The position numbers and the translations under genes are program-made. A DNA stretch of 64,000 bases. Origin: Blastocladiella emersonii ATCC 22665 (Eukaryota; Blastocladiomycota; Blastocladiomycetes; Blastocladiales; Blastocladiaceae). Positions 33,698 through 45,240 of the stretch are shown piece by piece (positions within the stretch are counted from its first letter, which is position 1; every line of letters begins with the position of its first letter). Where the stretch lies: positions 2,356,001-2,420,000 of the forward strand of contig JANHCV010000001.1 of the NCBI GenBank assembly GCA_025594325.1, in the 5' to 3' direction. The notes under the pieces are model-generated. The model saw only the letters and a program-made list of their open reading frames with translations. It had not been told where the DNA came from and made no database searches.

Positions 33698-34839
33698 GTT
33701 TTCTCTCTCCGTACGCGGTTGATCCGCACGGATTTTAGTTCTACTCAGTAATGAATACCTTTTGCTTTTCAATCTCATGCTTGCGACCTGCTCTGAATGC
33801 CCAACGAGCGAGCGACGACCTGAGCGAGAGTTCGTCGTTCGCGTAGTGATACGACGTTAAGCAGGCCCGTGAACCTCGACGTTCATTAAATATCGCCTGG
33901 ACTGCGAACTGTCGGTTCAATGCCTCGAACATCAACGGAGAACAGAGCCCGCGTCGCTCACTCTTTGTGACGCAGCGGACCGATTCCAACATGGAGTCCA
34001 TGCACCGTATCCTAGCCACGAGTCGGGGAACGATTTTCTCAGCTAGCTCAGTCATATCGTGGAATCACGACCAGGACAACGCCTGTGATGCGCTGGTGTC
34101 GAGCTCGCTGCCCTGGGCCAGCTACCGTGCCCCGCGTCAGCGTGATCGTTGGAGTGATCCGCGACGATGCGCGGACTTTCCGTTGCAAAACCCGTCTGAT
34201 CATCGTTTAACTGCATCTCTACAAAGGTGACGCTGAGTGTTTACCTCGACGTACCTCGCCATGTAGCCCGTCCGTGGACTCGAAGTTGGATGGATCACTT
34301 GAAGCTCGCCGTCGCAGCTCCAACTGCGTCTGGGTGATCCCCTCGAGAACTGTTCCGGATCAACATAATTGGGCTGTCCCCGACACAAACTACGACGGTT
34401 AGTGACGAGATTTGATCAGGAACGTGGGCTCCGTGCTTCCACGCGCCGCGGCGACTTCGGTGGCCGGGGTCCTCGTGGGGCTCATGTCGGCGTTGGCGCC
34501 GCCGCCACTCGTGCGCCACCTTTTTAACAACTTCTCTCCCCGCCGAGCTGGAACCACTCGCTTCGACCTGCCCTCCAGACCGCGTAGCAACCTCAACTAC
34601 TTGCTGCAACTGCTACGCGACATCCGCGGTCGCCTGAATTCGGTCCAGTCTCGTCGCCGGCGGCGCCGGATACTCTTGCGGGCTGCGCTCGCCTCCTTCC
34701 TCGACCTCATACCCCTCCTCGTCGCTCCTCGGCGAAGCTTGCGTTTCCTCTGCAGTTGATCTGCCCCAGCACTCCCGCCCGAGCCTCGACGCCGCCTCCG
34801 TGACCGACACTACGCCACCCTCCCCGCGCCACCCACGCT
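33698..34839. other. Long GC-poorer spacer after the LPMO gene
   Basis: About 1.14 kb with lower GC and no recognisable gene. A 115-codon frame at 34412-34759 is Arg/Leu-rich without motifs, and I do not accept it as a gene. The right end must hold the promoter of the next gene. Confidence 0.4.
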
Positions 34840-37800
34840 ATGCCACCACTACAACGCCGCGTGCGGGCCATCATCGCCAAGGCGCAGCTCAAGACGCTCG
34901 CACTGGCTGGCCGCGCTGCCGTACTCGACTCGGACCGAGTACGTCTCGCTGCGGCCGTGATCCCTGGTCGGGAGGCCCACTTACGCCGTCCTCGCGCACG
35001 CATGTAGCGGCTACCACCGAGCCCGATCGAGGCAAGTAAAGCGACGCCCAAGGAGCTCCTCGAGTATCTTCGGCGGCACGGCGTCGTGACGGCAAGGAGG
35101 CCAGATGAGGTCTCCGACCCTGCTGCTGCCGAGCTCCAGGATGCCGCACAGATCCTGCTTCTGCTGTACGCACGCGATTCCCCCTTCCCCTGAGCCGTTC
35201 CTGGTTTGCTGACCTGGTTGTGTCTCCTCATGTAGCGCGTTCATTCACGAGGCGGCCAAGCAGTCGGTTCGGGTGGACGCCGAGGTCGCTCGCCACGGTC
35301 AGCGGGCACCTGGGAGCGCGCATGTCGACGAGAAACTGGATCAGGTACGACAGTTCCTGCTCAAGAGTCTGCCATGGTCGCTGACACTGCTCTGGTCCAT
35401 GTAGATCCTCGCCGCCATCGCGTCCCTGACCGGTTCGGTCACGGTGCTTCAGTCTCAAGTCGGAGCGCTCACGGGTGCGGCCGTCCCGTCGCCCGCGACA
35501 CCTAAGCCAACAAGCGCATCTGCACCACCACCGGTCCCGCTCAAGGACGCAACATCCGCCTCGGTTCCGCATGATGCCGCGTCCGAGCCGTCCTCGAGTG
35601 CAGCCGCGGCCACGGACAAGCACAAGCAGCGCACCCTCGACGCGCTCCACGGCTTCCGGCACCCACGCCGTGACTCGGCCGCGTCCATTTCGTCGAATGC
35701 CACGACCACGGATCTCGGTGACCTCGCCACGGCGTACCGGCGCCTGGTCCTGTCGTCGACCTCCCTGCCGCATCGCGACTCGGCCGTGTCCGTGGCATCG
35801 TCGTCGCGCACCATCGGACGCGACTCGGCGTGTTTTGCCGACACGGACACCGAGTCCGAGGCCGGCGGCTCCGGTGCTGGGCTCGAAAAGTCTCGCCGAC
35901 GCGTCACGATCGACATTTCGCCTACGCAAGTCCTCGCCATGAACGCGGCTGCTCCCGTCACGGCCATGACCTCGACACTCGATCTCGCGTCGGAGAGCGC
36001 GCCGCGTCTCGCCGGCGCGTCCAAGCTCATCCCAACGCCCACGTCGTCGCCGGCACCTCGCTCATCGACCCCCGCACCCGCCGAGGTCGCCGAGGAGAAG
36101 GCCAGCGTGCCCGAGTCGGCATCATCACCCGTGCCTGTTGCGCCCGTCCCGCGCAAGGCCGTCGGCGCCGTCGCGCGCCTGATCCACCAGTTCGAGTCCA
36201 ACAAGTCGCCCGCGCCTGCACCGCCATCTCCGGCGGCCCGGCCCGCGCCGGCTCGTCGTTCCTCGGCTGTTCTCAAGGCGGCTGCGTCGATCCTCGGCAC
36301 TTCGCCCTCCTCGCCCTCGCCCTCGCCCTCGCCCTCGTCCTCGCCAAGCCCGGCTCCTGCCAAGACCGAGCCCAAGTCGGCCCCGGCTTCCTCGAGTGTC
36401 GCGTTCAAGCCGCTGCCACGGACACCGACGCCGACGCTGGCCGCCAAGCCCGCGATGCGCATGCTCCCGCGCCGCCCGCTTCGTTCCTCGCTGTCGTCGT
36501 CCCCGAGCAGCAGCACCACCACGATCGGCGGCGCCTCGTCCGAGGACGACTCGGCTTACGAGTCCTCGTCAACCCTCTCGACACCGTCCTTTTCCTCGCC
36601 CGTGTCGCGTCTCCTCGCCGCCGACGACCACACCCTCGCGCCGCCCGTCCGCACCTCGAGCCCGTTCGACCTCGTCGCTGCAGGGCACGCGCTCTCGGGC
36701 TACCGCGCCTCGCCGCTCGCGACGGGGTCCGTGACCTCCCTCAACCCGATCATGGAGGAGGAGGAGGTCGACGACCGCGAGGCCGAGGAGGCTGAGGAGG
36801 AGGTGGTTGTCGTCCAGGAGGTCAAGGAGATTGTGGCGCCCGACATGGTCGATGACGACGAGCTCGAGCTGATCCTCGAGCGCGCGTATCTCGACGAGCT
36901 CCTCGACATGCAGCGGTTCGCGCTCTCGGATATTGAAGGGCTCGTGACCGAGCTTGACGATGATGACGACGAGGAGGAGGAGGTGGACGCGGACACGAGC
37001 GATTTCGACGAGGAGGAGGGTGCCGTCGACTCGGACGACGACTTCAGCGACGCCATGTCTGTGCTGTCCGACTCGCCCGACCGCGACGACCAGGTGCACA
37101 TCCTCGCACACGAGCCCGAGCTGCTGCACATTGGCGACAGCGACGACGCCATGGACGGGCCGTCGCCGATCCCGGCCTCGATGCAGCCCGCGCACGCGCA
37201 CTCGCATGCCCGCGTCCGGCCCGCTGCTGTTGCCGAGCCCTCGCCGCGCCCCACGTCGTGGTACCTGTCCGAGCAGGCCACCGAGGCGCGCAAGGGCCTC
37301 CCGCTCGACGAGTCGCGCGGCGAGGCGTACCCGTGGCACGTGCACCCGCTCGAGCGCGGCAACGAGTGCTGCAACATGCACTCGCAGATCATGTCGCACC
37401 GCCTGCCCGTGTCGCCGTTCGCCACAAAGTACCAGATCGCCGGCAAGCGCACGCTGCCGCTCCCCGAATCGCCGTCGTCGCCGCGCGTCAACTCGGCGGC
37501 CAAGGGCACCGGTGGCTCGAAGAGTGTACCGGCGTCGGGCCGCGGGAACCGGGCCAGCACCATGAGCACGCAGAGCGCGCCGTCCGGTTCCGCGGCAGCG
37601 CGTGGTTCGGACAAGGGGTTCGGTACCGCTGCAACCGCCAAGGACGGGCCTGCTGCGCGTGGACCCGGCCGTCGGCCGTGGTCGACGATGAGCGCGCCCG
37701 TCACGCCGCCTCGGTCGTCGGCACCTACGCCGCAGCAGCAGTCGTCGTCGCCATCACCTCGCTCTTCGACCATTCAGCCCTCGCCCCCTGCCTCAACCTC

Positions 37801-38365
37801 GCCTTCAACGCCACGCCGCGGCCGCCGCCCTCGCTCCGCCATGGGCCCGTCGACGCCGCCGGCACCCATCGAGCCACGCGCGCGCACCACGCTGCTCTCA
37901 GCGCCGCTCCTCCCCTCCATGGCCTCGGCCGCGACCGCCAACATGTACACGCCAGCGGCTGGGCCGCTCATTTCCGGTGCGTCGGTCGCCACCGCCCACG
38001 CGCACCTGGTCGCCGACTCGGTCTCTGGTCCCGCGCGGCGCGGGTCTGCCATGGCACCAACCCGTGCCGCCGCGGGCGAGTCGGGTGTGATGCCCGCCGG
38101 TCGGAGCAGCGGGGCCGGGTACTCGGCGGCGACGGCGACAAGTTCCGCGTCCGTGGCCGCACTCCTCGGCGGCGGCAACGGAAACGACTCGCAGCCAAGC
38201 GTCCCGCGGCGCACGTCGGTCAGCTCGTACGGAGCGTACCGCCACGTCGCGAGCGTTGCCGTGTCGCCAACAGCGGGCTCACCGCGCTCAGCCGTCGACC
38301 CAAGTGCCGGCGCCGCCGCGCTCGCGGGTCGCGCCGCGCCCACGGTCACGGTCCGCTGCCGATGA
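34840..38365 (+). CDS. Large disordered protein of unknown function
   Basis: Exons 34840-34938, 35008-35165, 35236-35344 and 35405-38365 give 1108 residues. The first about 150 residues are predicted helical (LLEYLRRHG, LQDAAQILLLLAFIHEAAKQ, LDQILAAIASLTGSV) and could form a small coiled domain. Most of the rest is Ser/Pro/Ala-rich and disordered, with a strongly acidic stretch near 570-710 containing short hydrophobic helices. An ordered-looking island at about 740-805 (EAYPWHVHPLERGNECC and MSHRLPVSPFATKYQIAG) stands out. I do not recognise a family. All three introns have GTACG donors, which supports the 5' exons. The start at 34840 could still be preceded by another exon. Confidence 0.7.
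36303..36345 (+). repeat. CCCTCG hexamer repeat coding for Ser-Pro
   Basis: Tandem six-base units within the disordered-protein gene encode a run of Ser-Pro pairs. Confidence 0.7.
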
Positions 38366-38489
38366 TCCCCCTTCTCCCTCAGTTGTAGATTTGCCTTTTC
38401 TACCCCCTCCGCCGGCCTCGCGCGCCGCCGGGTTTTGAGACCATACCATGTACACATTTTTACATATTACAGTAGTCTATTCGAACATC

Positions 38490-40571
38490 TCATGGCGGCG
38501 GCGCGTCCCGTTGCGCCTGCAGCTCCTCGAGCGAGCGCAACCTCGCCTCCCACTCGTCGGCGAGCTGTGCGTCGGGCTCACCGCCGTCCCATCCGCTGCG
38601 CAGGTGCTCGACGAGCTTGCGCGTCGCCTCGACGTGGCCCATCCACGCGGCGCGGTAATAGTACGACACGGCCGCGCTCAGCGAGGCGGGGATCGACAGC
38701 GCGCTGGCCGCCGTCGCGGGCATGCTGGTCGCCCACCCGCGCGAGCCTGCAGCGGGCGCCGGGTCGCCCTGAACCGCGGGCCACGGCGCTGGTTCCTCGT
38801 CCTGCGCATCGCCAGCGTCTCCGTCTGCCGAGTCCGGGAGCCGCGGCGGGAACGGCGGCGGCGCAAGGACCGCGGGCACGACGGGTCCCTCGAGCCCCGT
38901 CTCGTACACGGTTCCGATATGGAACAGCGCGTCAGCGCTGGCCGGGACCTGCGCAGCGGCCGCGTGCCACGCGTGCCACGCGTCGGCGTACCGGCCCATG
39001 GTCCACCACACGTACCCGAGGTTCGCAAGCGCATGGACGTCCCCGCGCGCGGCGGCCGCGCGGTACCACGTCATGGCGAGCACCCAGTCCCTCGGCACGC
39101 CGCGGCCCATCTCGTAGCACGCGCCGAGCGAGTTCATCGCCCTCGCCGACCCAGCCCGCGCCGCCGTCGCCCACATCGCCGCCGCGGCCTCCCAGTCGCC
39201 ACGCACGCGCGCGCGGTTCGCCATGGCGGTGCGCGCCGTCGCGCACCCGCGCCGCGCCGCCTCGGCGTACCACTCGTCGGCGCGCTTCGTGTTCCCGCTG
39301 CGGTCCGCGAGCGCCGCGAGCGCCGTCATGGCCGGGACGTGCCCGGCGCGAGACGCCGCGAGGAACAGGTCCGCGGCGCGCCGCGTGTCCCGCGCGACAA
39401 CGCGGCCGCGCGCGTACATGAGCGCGAGCGCCGTCATGGCCTCTGCGCTCGGGGTCGCGGGTTTCGGCGCGGTCTCGCCGGCAGCGCGTCGGTAGCACGC
39501 GAGGGCCGCGGGCAGGTCGATGGCGGTGCCGAGCCCGCGCTCGTGCAGCGTGCCGAGCAGGTGCCACGAGGGTGCGTGTGGCGGGTTGACTTGCGCAGCG
39601 TCGGAGAGCAGCTGGAACGCGGTCGCGTTGCAGTGCGGGACGCCGAGGCCGTGCAGGTACCGCTCGGCGAGCGCGTACAGCCGCCCCGCGTCGTTGAGCG
39701 CGTGCTCGTTCCGTGCGCTCGAGGCGTCGGGCGAGGAGGCGCGTGAGTCGTCCTTGCGCTTGCCGCCGCGGAGATGCATCGCGGCCAGTTTGGCGGACAG
39801 GAGCTGGTCGAGGTCGACGGCGGGCGTCTGCGCGGGACTCTTCTCGCGCGCCTCGGCCATGGCGATCGAGAGCACTGACAGCTACACAAAGAGAGTGGCG
39901 TTAGAGAGACTCGATGGAGAGGCATTGGGTGTGAGAAGACAACGTACGACATCTCGAAGCGTCGCTCGCGCCGAGTGAGCAAGAGTAGCCAACTTGTTGC
40001 GTCGGGACCCGGGGAACAGCTTGGCCGTGATGGGCTGGTTAGCGCCCGTGATGCGGCGGAGACTGAACTCGAGCCGGAGCAGCGCGAGGTGGTGCTCGTA
40101 GAGGGCGCACTCGAGGGGACCACCGCCCGCGTCTTTGCCACACCGAAACAGCTGCGAGGGACCGTAGCCGGCGGTCTCGCTGACCGTCTTGAGTGCGGCG
40201 CCGAGCGGGTCGACGATGCTGTCCAGCGTCGACTACGAGATGGGCGATTAGCTTAAGGCCGAGACGGAGCAAAGCACCGATCGTACTCTCAGGTAGACGA
40301 GCGACGCGCGAATCGGCTCCCACGGCGCATCCTTGGGAAGCCGCTCCGTCTCGGCCCCGATGGCCGACATGATGGTGATAGTTTCGCCGAGCTCGAGGAC
40401 CCCGCCGGCGAGTCGGACCCTCTGTGTGAAAGCAGAGTCGCGCGTCGGGCTGTACAGTGGCGACGGGACCGCCGTCTGCGCGGTCATGGGCGTTTTGAGT
40501 TCATTTTGCTGCTGGGCAATTGGCGCCGAGATTTGGATTGCAGGAGGTCGCTGATGCGTTGGGACAGGCAT
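38490..40571 (-). CDS. Sel1-repeat protein with unrecognised N-terminal domain
   Basis: Exons on the minus strand: 40571-40287, 40232-39948 and 39881-38490, giving 653 residues. From about residue 240 onward come several Sel1-type repeats with the pattern A..LG..Y..G.GV..D...A..WY..AA..G, for example MNSLGACYEMGRGVPRD and MTWYRAAAARGDVHALANLG. These form solenoids that scaffold protein complexes. Exons 1 and 2 encode a helical domain (STLDSIVDPLGAALKTVSE, LYEHHLALLRLEFSLRRITG) that I do not recognise. All three coding exons begin and end in phase 0. The last exon has its own in-frame ATGs (39875, 39860), so a shorter protein is possible, but the consistent frame favours one gene. Confidence 0.75.
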
Positions 40572-40631
40572 TTCATTGCTTGGCGATGGTCAAGGGTTGA
40601 CCGCGGACTTGAGGTGGCGCAGCGAAAAGCG

Positions 40632-40649
40632 ACGCGTCTCGAGACGCGT
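40632..40649. repeat. Perfect 18-base palindrome
   Basis: ACGCGTCTCGAGACGCGT equals its own reverse complement and holds two ACGCGT boxes six bases apart. It could bind a dimeric factor. Confidence 0.6.
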
Positions 40650-40653
40650 TGCG
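40641..40653 (+). promoter_or_regulatory. Shared promoter motif, 13-base copy
   Basis: GAGACGCGTTGCG, matching the first 13 bases of the copies at 7068 and 16120. It overlaps the right half of the palindrome. Confidence 0.4.
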
Positions 40654-41588
40654 GGTGCGAGACAGTTCGCACGTGCGGGTCAGGTGATTGCGACGCGCGA
40701 CGCGTCTCGCCTCGTTTCCACTCGCGCGCGCGCGTCCGCGCCGTGATCGGGATCCAGCGGGACGGGCGGTGCACGGCCGCAGGTGGCGCGAGACACGCCG
40801 CGTCTGGTGGAGCGGCCCGCGTCTCGTCTCGTATTCCAGGCCTCGCTGCATTGGAGACATTTGACCAGTCCTCGCGCGCGCACGCACGCTGTGTGCGACA
40901 CATCCACCACCACCCGGCGCGGCCGCACGCACGCACGCACGCACGCACGCCAATACTACTGCTGCGGCGTGAGCACGCGCGCGTCCCACTGCACTGCATA
41001 CTGCACTACTCGCCGCCGACCCCTCACGGCGCAAACTTTGCCCAAGCACGAGCACGCCGGGGCTCATCCTGGGGCCGCGCCACGAACGAGGTAGTGTGAT
41101 CACGCTTGCTGCCTCGATACGATCCACACGGGGGGAGCTGGGCTGCCGACTTTCGGCGGACCCCTGCGTGTGCGATACTCTGCCACCCGCTCGCCCGCCC
41201 GCGCACACATTGCAACTCACACCCCTCGCATCGCTCCCCTTGGTCGTCCAGGTCGCACCCGTCACTCGTACCTGATCAGAGATCATCATCTTGCACCATT
41301 ATCGCGCCGCCGGTCGGCCATCTCGCTCGCTCGCCCGCCCTGTGGGCTCGATCGCCGCTCTACGACGGCGCTCCCTACTCGCTGCACGTCTCGCCGCGCG
41401 CCACCGCCGCGCTCGCGACTCAGCGCCGCGCAGACCCATCGTACTTCTCGACGCCGACTCGACGATCCGCCTCGCTCTACGCTGGGCGTGGGGCCCGCCT
41501 CATCGTCGTCGTCCACGAGCGTCCCGCTACTCGAAACCACACCTGCTCCTGTCCGTGACACGGGCCAGATCCTCGCTCGCGCATCGCC

Positions 41589-44500
41589 ATGTCCGAGCCC
41601 GACACAACACCACCACCCGAGGCCTCGCCCGAAAGGGTCGACGGTTCTCCCTCGCCCCCTCCTCCACCTCGAGCAGCCTCCGCCTCGTCCGTGACCCGCC
41701 CGCGCTCCGAGGTGGAGCTGACGCCGTCGGACCCGCACGCTGTCGCCATTTCCTCCTCTACCACCGCGTCCGATGCACCAACACCACAACCGACCGCGCC
41801 GCCACCACCCGGCCCTCCCGAGGCCGTCGTGACCATCATCTCCTCGGACGGCCCTGACGGCGCAGCAGTCGGCCGAGGCGGCAGTGGCGGTGGAATACCT
41901 GCGCTGCACACGAACGGGGTCCCGGTCGGCGGCGGCGAGTCGGCTGCTGCGCCACCAGAACCGCCCTCGCCAACGACGACGAACGCCGGCGACCCCGACG
42001 CGCCGTCCGAGGCGGCCAGCACGAGCCCGCTCATCACGGCCGGCAGCGTCGCGCTGTCGCTCCCGCTCACCTCGGTCAACGCCGGCGGAGGGTCGGCCAT
42101 CACCGTCGACGGCCTGTACGAGCAGGCCCTGGCCGGCGCCGGCGCCTCGTTCGCGTCGGGCGACGGCGCGGGACCTAACGGCGGCGCGACCGCGCTCGAT
42201 ACCGACATTCCGCCAACGCCGACGTCGGACGCCGGGTCCAAACCGCGTCGACCGGGCGGCAGTACCGCAGCAGGTGCCGGACCCGGTGGGGCGGGCGGGG
42301 GCGGGGGCGGCGCGGGCGGCGGTGGGGGCGGCGACAAGGACGACCCGATCATGATGAACAACCACCACCGGCGACCGGCGGTCGCGGACATGAAGGCGGG
42401 TCTGCCGAACCTGCTCGAGGTGGACGACGAGAAGGAGAGCGCGCTGGCGCGGCTGCAGCGGCGGGTCGAGGAGCGGCGCGCGCACCTCGAGAAGATCCCG
42501 GTCAGCCAGCGGTATCTCGGCGAGACGTCGTGGTGGCACTTTTCGACGTCCATCATCTTCGCGGGGCTCGCCATGCTCAACTTCGGCATCAACATCCGCA
42601 TCATCCTGTCGGACGTGCCGACGGTGCTCGCGCTGCCGCCGTCGGACCGGCGATACGAGCTCCTGACGCCCAACATCCGCGCGCTGCTCGAGATCTTCAA
42701 CGCCATCCTCCTGTACGGGCTCGTCAAGGACGCGGGCCGCGGGCTCATCTTCATTATCCTCGTCGCCACGAGCAACATGAACTGGGCCATGCTCAAGTGG
42801 GGCTACGCCTTTATCGCGCACTCGCCCTTCTTGCTACCCCTCTTCCTCTCGACGACGCACCGCGCCAAGATGATCCCCGCGCTCTCGCTCATCAACCACC
42901 CGAAGAGTACGTCGTCTCGGTCTCTTCCTTGTTCGCGCCGAGCTAACCACCGCGTGTAGTCGTGTTCTGGGACATTTTCTTCGGCGATGTGCCGTCGGCG
43001 ATCCTGTCGTTTCTCGTCAACTACGGGCAGTGGAACGCGATTGTGCCGATTCTCACCATCGCAGCCATTTTCTTCACGACGCTGTCGCGCCTCACGCGGT
43101 TCCTGTGGATTGCCCTGCTCATGATGAACGAGTACGGCCAGAAGCGCGCGCGGTCGCTCCGCCTGCTCAAGCACCTGTACCTCTGGGGTCGCGGGCTCGA
43201 GTACTACATTGTGTTTCTCGGTACGTTCACGCGTCTTGACTCGTGGTTTGTGGCCGTGCTGACCTTCGACTCGTGCGTGTAGGCGATGATGCGGACAAGC
43301 AAAAGCTCATGTGCGCCGATCCGGGAACCGTGGTGGCGCAGCAACCCCCTCGCTGACGCGTCGCCGCCGCCACACGTGTGTGTAGCCAACACGTCAAGTC
43401 GCGGGTGCAAGAGTTCCAGGAGATGAAGGCCAAGCACATCCAGGACGCGTGGGCGCGCGGGTTCAAGTCGATCATCATCCTCAACACGCTGCAGACCGTG
43501 GTCAGCCTGCTCAGCGGCATCTACCGGTTCCAGCTCGACAAGGCGCCCGACGTGTCCAAGGATCTGGCCGAGGTGCGCGGTTCACCGTAATGCTGCTTGC
43601 AAGGGAAAACTGACCACCAAGCCGTGTAGTTTGAGCGGATCGTGCGCGAGTACGAGCCCGAGCTGATCGCGCTGCGCAACAAGGAGCTGTGGAAGCTGAG
43701 CATCAAGGACCGGCACATTGACGTGATCAACCAGCTTTGGAAGTGCGAGCTAGTCAAGGCGTCGCTGAAAAAGTTCCAGACCACGCACGCCGACAAGTGG
43801 CAGGAGCGCCGCTTCTCGCGTCTGCTCGGCGTCAAGGACATTCTCGACGACCCGCACCAGATCACCTCGCTGCTGAGTTCGTCGCTCGCCGTCGACGAGT
43901 AGTACGTTGCGCGCTGCCTTCCACGGGATCTTCTCGGAGCTCACGGCAAACAACGACCCCGTGTGTAGCTGCCTGTCGAACGCAAGCCGGATCTTGCAAA
44001 ACGACTACGAGCCGACGCCCGAGGACCTGTCGCACATGCCCATCAGTCTGACGGAGCTGCTCTTCACCGAGCTGTGCAAGTCGGTCTCGTACCACGTCAA
44101 GGACAAGGTGCTGGCCAACAACATTTGCATCCTCGACGTGCCCAAGGGTTTCTCGCGGACCAAGCTGCAGGCGCTGGTACGCTCACTCTCATCGCTCCTC
44201 CAGTCCATGGCCACGGACTCACACCTCGCTCATCCGCGCAACCACAGATTCCCTTCTGCCAGACGCTGATCCTGTTCCTCGACATGAACAAGTTCGACGA
44301 GATGGTGATGCTGGCCAAGCCCAAGAGCAAGCACCCGCACGGCGGCCACCACGCGGGCGGCGGCGGCCATGGCCTCGCGAGCCTGTCGCCCGTCAGCATC
44401 GTGCAGCACGGCGGGCCCGATGTCGTCGAGCTGTCGGCCATGGACCTGCCCATGGGCGGCACGCAGTCGGGCGCGAACCTCGGGACCACGTCGAGCGAGC

Positions 44501-44997
44501 TGCCGAACCCGAACGGGACGGCGGCCGGCGGTGGCGCGGGCGCCGGTGGGGCCACGGCCACGAACGGGCGCGACGGGTCAGCAGCAGGCGGCGGAGCGGC
44601 CCCCGGCGGCGGCGGGTCGGGCGGTGTGCTCAAGCCAAGGTTGCAGGTGGAGCTCGAGTTCTTTGAGCGGATCTGCAACGCCAAGGACAAGAACAACATG
44701 GTGACGGGGATCCTGGTGTTCTGGAAGAACTACAGCGTGTTCAAGTCGCGCGTCAACACGCCGGGCACGCTCGACAACTTCACCAAGCTGTACCCGGACT
44801 ACAACGAGCGAAGTCACGGCACGCTCAACGGGCCCAACGTGATCCGCTACTTCAAGCGCCGCATCCTGCGCGCCGCCAACCCGGGCGACCGCTACGTGTC
44901 CATCATCCCCGACTGGGAGCTCAACCGCCGCTTCGACCTGTTCGCCACGCTCAACGAGGTCATCTTCGACCACTATGTCGTGCACCGTGTGACCTAA
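41589..44997 (+). CDS. Multipass membrane protein of unknown family
   Basis: Exons 41589-42906, 42960-43220, 43283-43310, 43386-43572, 43630-43901, 43969-44176 and 44248-44997 give 1007 residues. The first 275 residues are disordered (Pro/Ala/Gly-rich). Hydrophobic segments start at about 314 (SWWHFSTSIIFAGLAMLNFG) and continue through IFIILVATSNMNWAMLKWGY, ILTIAAIFFTTL and SIIILNTLQTVVSLL. The rest is soluble: conserved-looking helical blocks (EPTPEDLSHMPISLTELLF, VKDKVLANNICILDVPKGF), a Gly/Ala-rich insert (44330-44630) and a C-terminal block with FKRRILRAANPGDRYVS. Exon 3 is only 28 nt. Every join keeps the frame and uses a GTACG or GTGCG donor. I do not recognise a family. Confidence 0.8.
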
Positions 44998-45240
44998 CCC
45001 CCCTCTCTAGACCAACGGACGGGGCGGGCGGGGGCAGCGGCGGGTTCTCGGCGGCGTTGTGTGTGATCCGTTCGTTGTTGACTGTCCTGTCCTCCCTCAT
45101 TCCGTTACCAACCACAGTAAACACGCGCGCGCGAAAGTTTTGGAATCGGGATTGATTGATTCGCGAGGGAACGAACGGACTGAGAGAGCTCGGCAAAGGG
45201 AGGAAGAATATACATAGGGAACGACACTCGCGACGCGGGA

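Larger units (their letters stand above)
40572..41588. promoter_or_regulatory. Divergent spacer with repeated ACGCGT elements
   Basis: About 1 kb between the divergent Sel1 gene and the multipass membrane protein gene. It contains a perfect 18-base palindrome (40632-40649), a 13-base copy of the shared promoter motif (40641-40653) and further GACGCGTCTCG and GTCTCGTCTCG elements to about 40845. CGCACGCA repeats occur near 40921-40950. No coding segment is accepted. Confidence 0.45.

Noticed and set aside
34412-34759. 115-codon plus-strand frame
   Set aside because: It is Arg/Leu-rich without motifs, and nothing joins it to the downstream gene in frame.
39860-39875. Independent start for the Sel1 protein
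   Set aside because: It is possible, but the two upstream phase-0 exons with good GTACG donors and TAG acceptors favour a single longer gene.
41286-42821. Long minus-strand frames opposite the membrane protein gene
   Set aside because: They are Gly/Arg-rich shadows of its GC-rich first exon.
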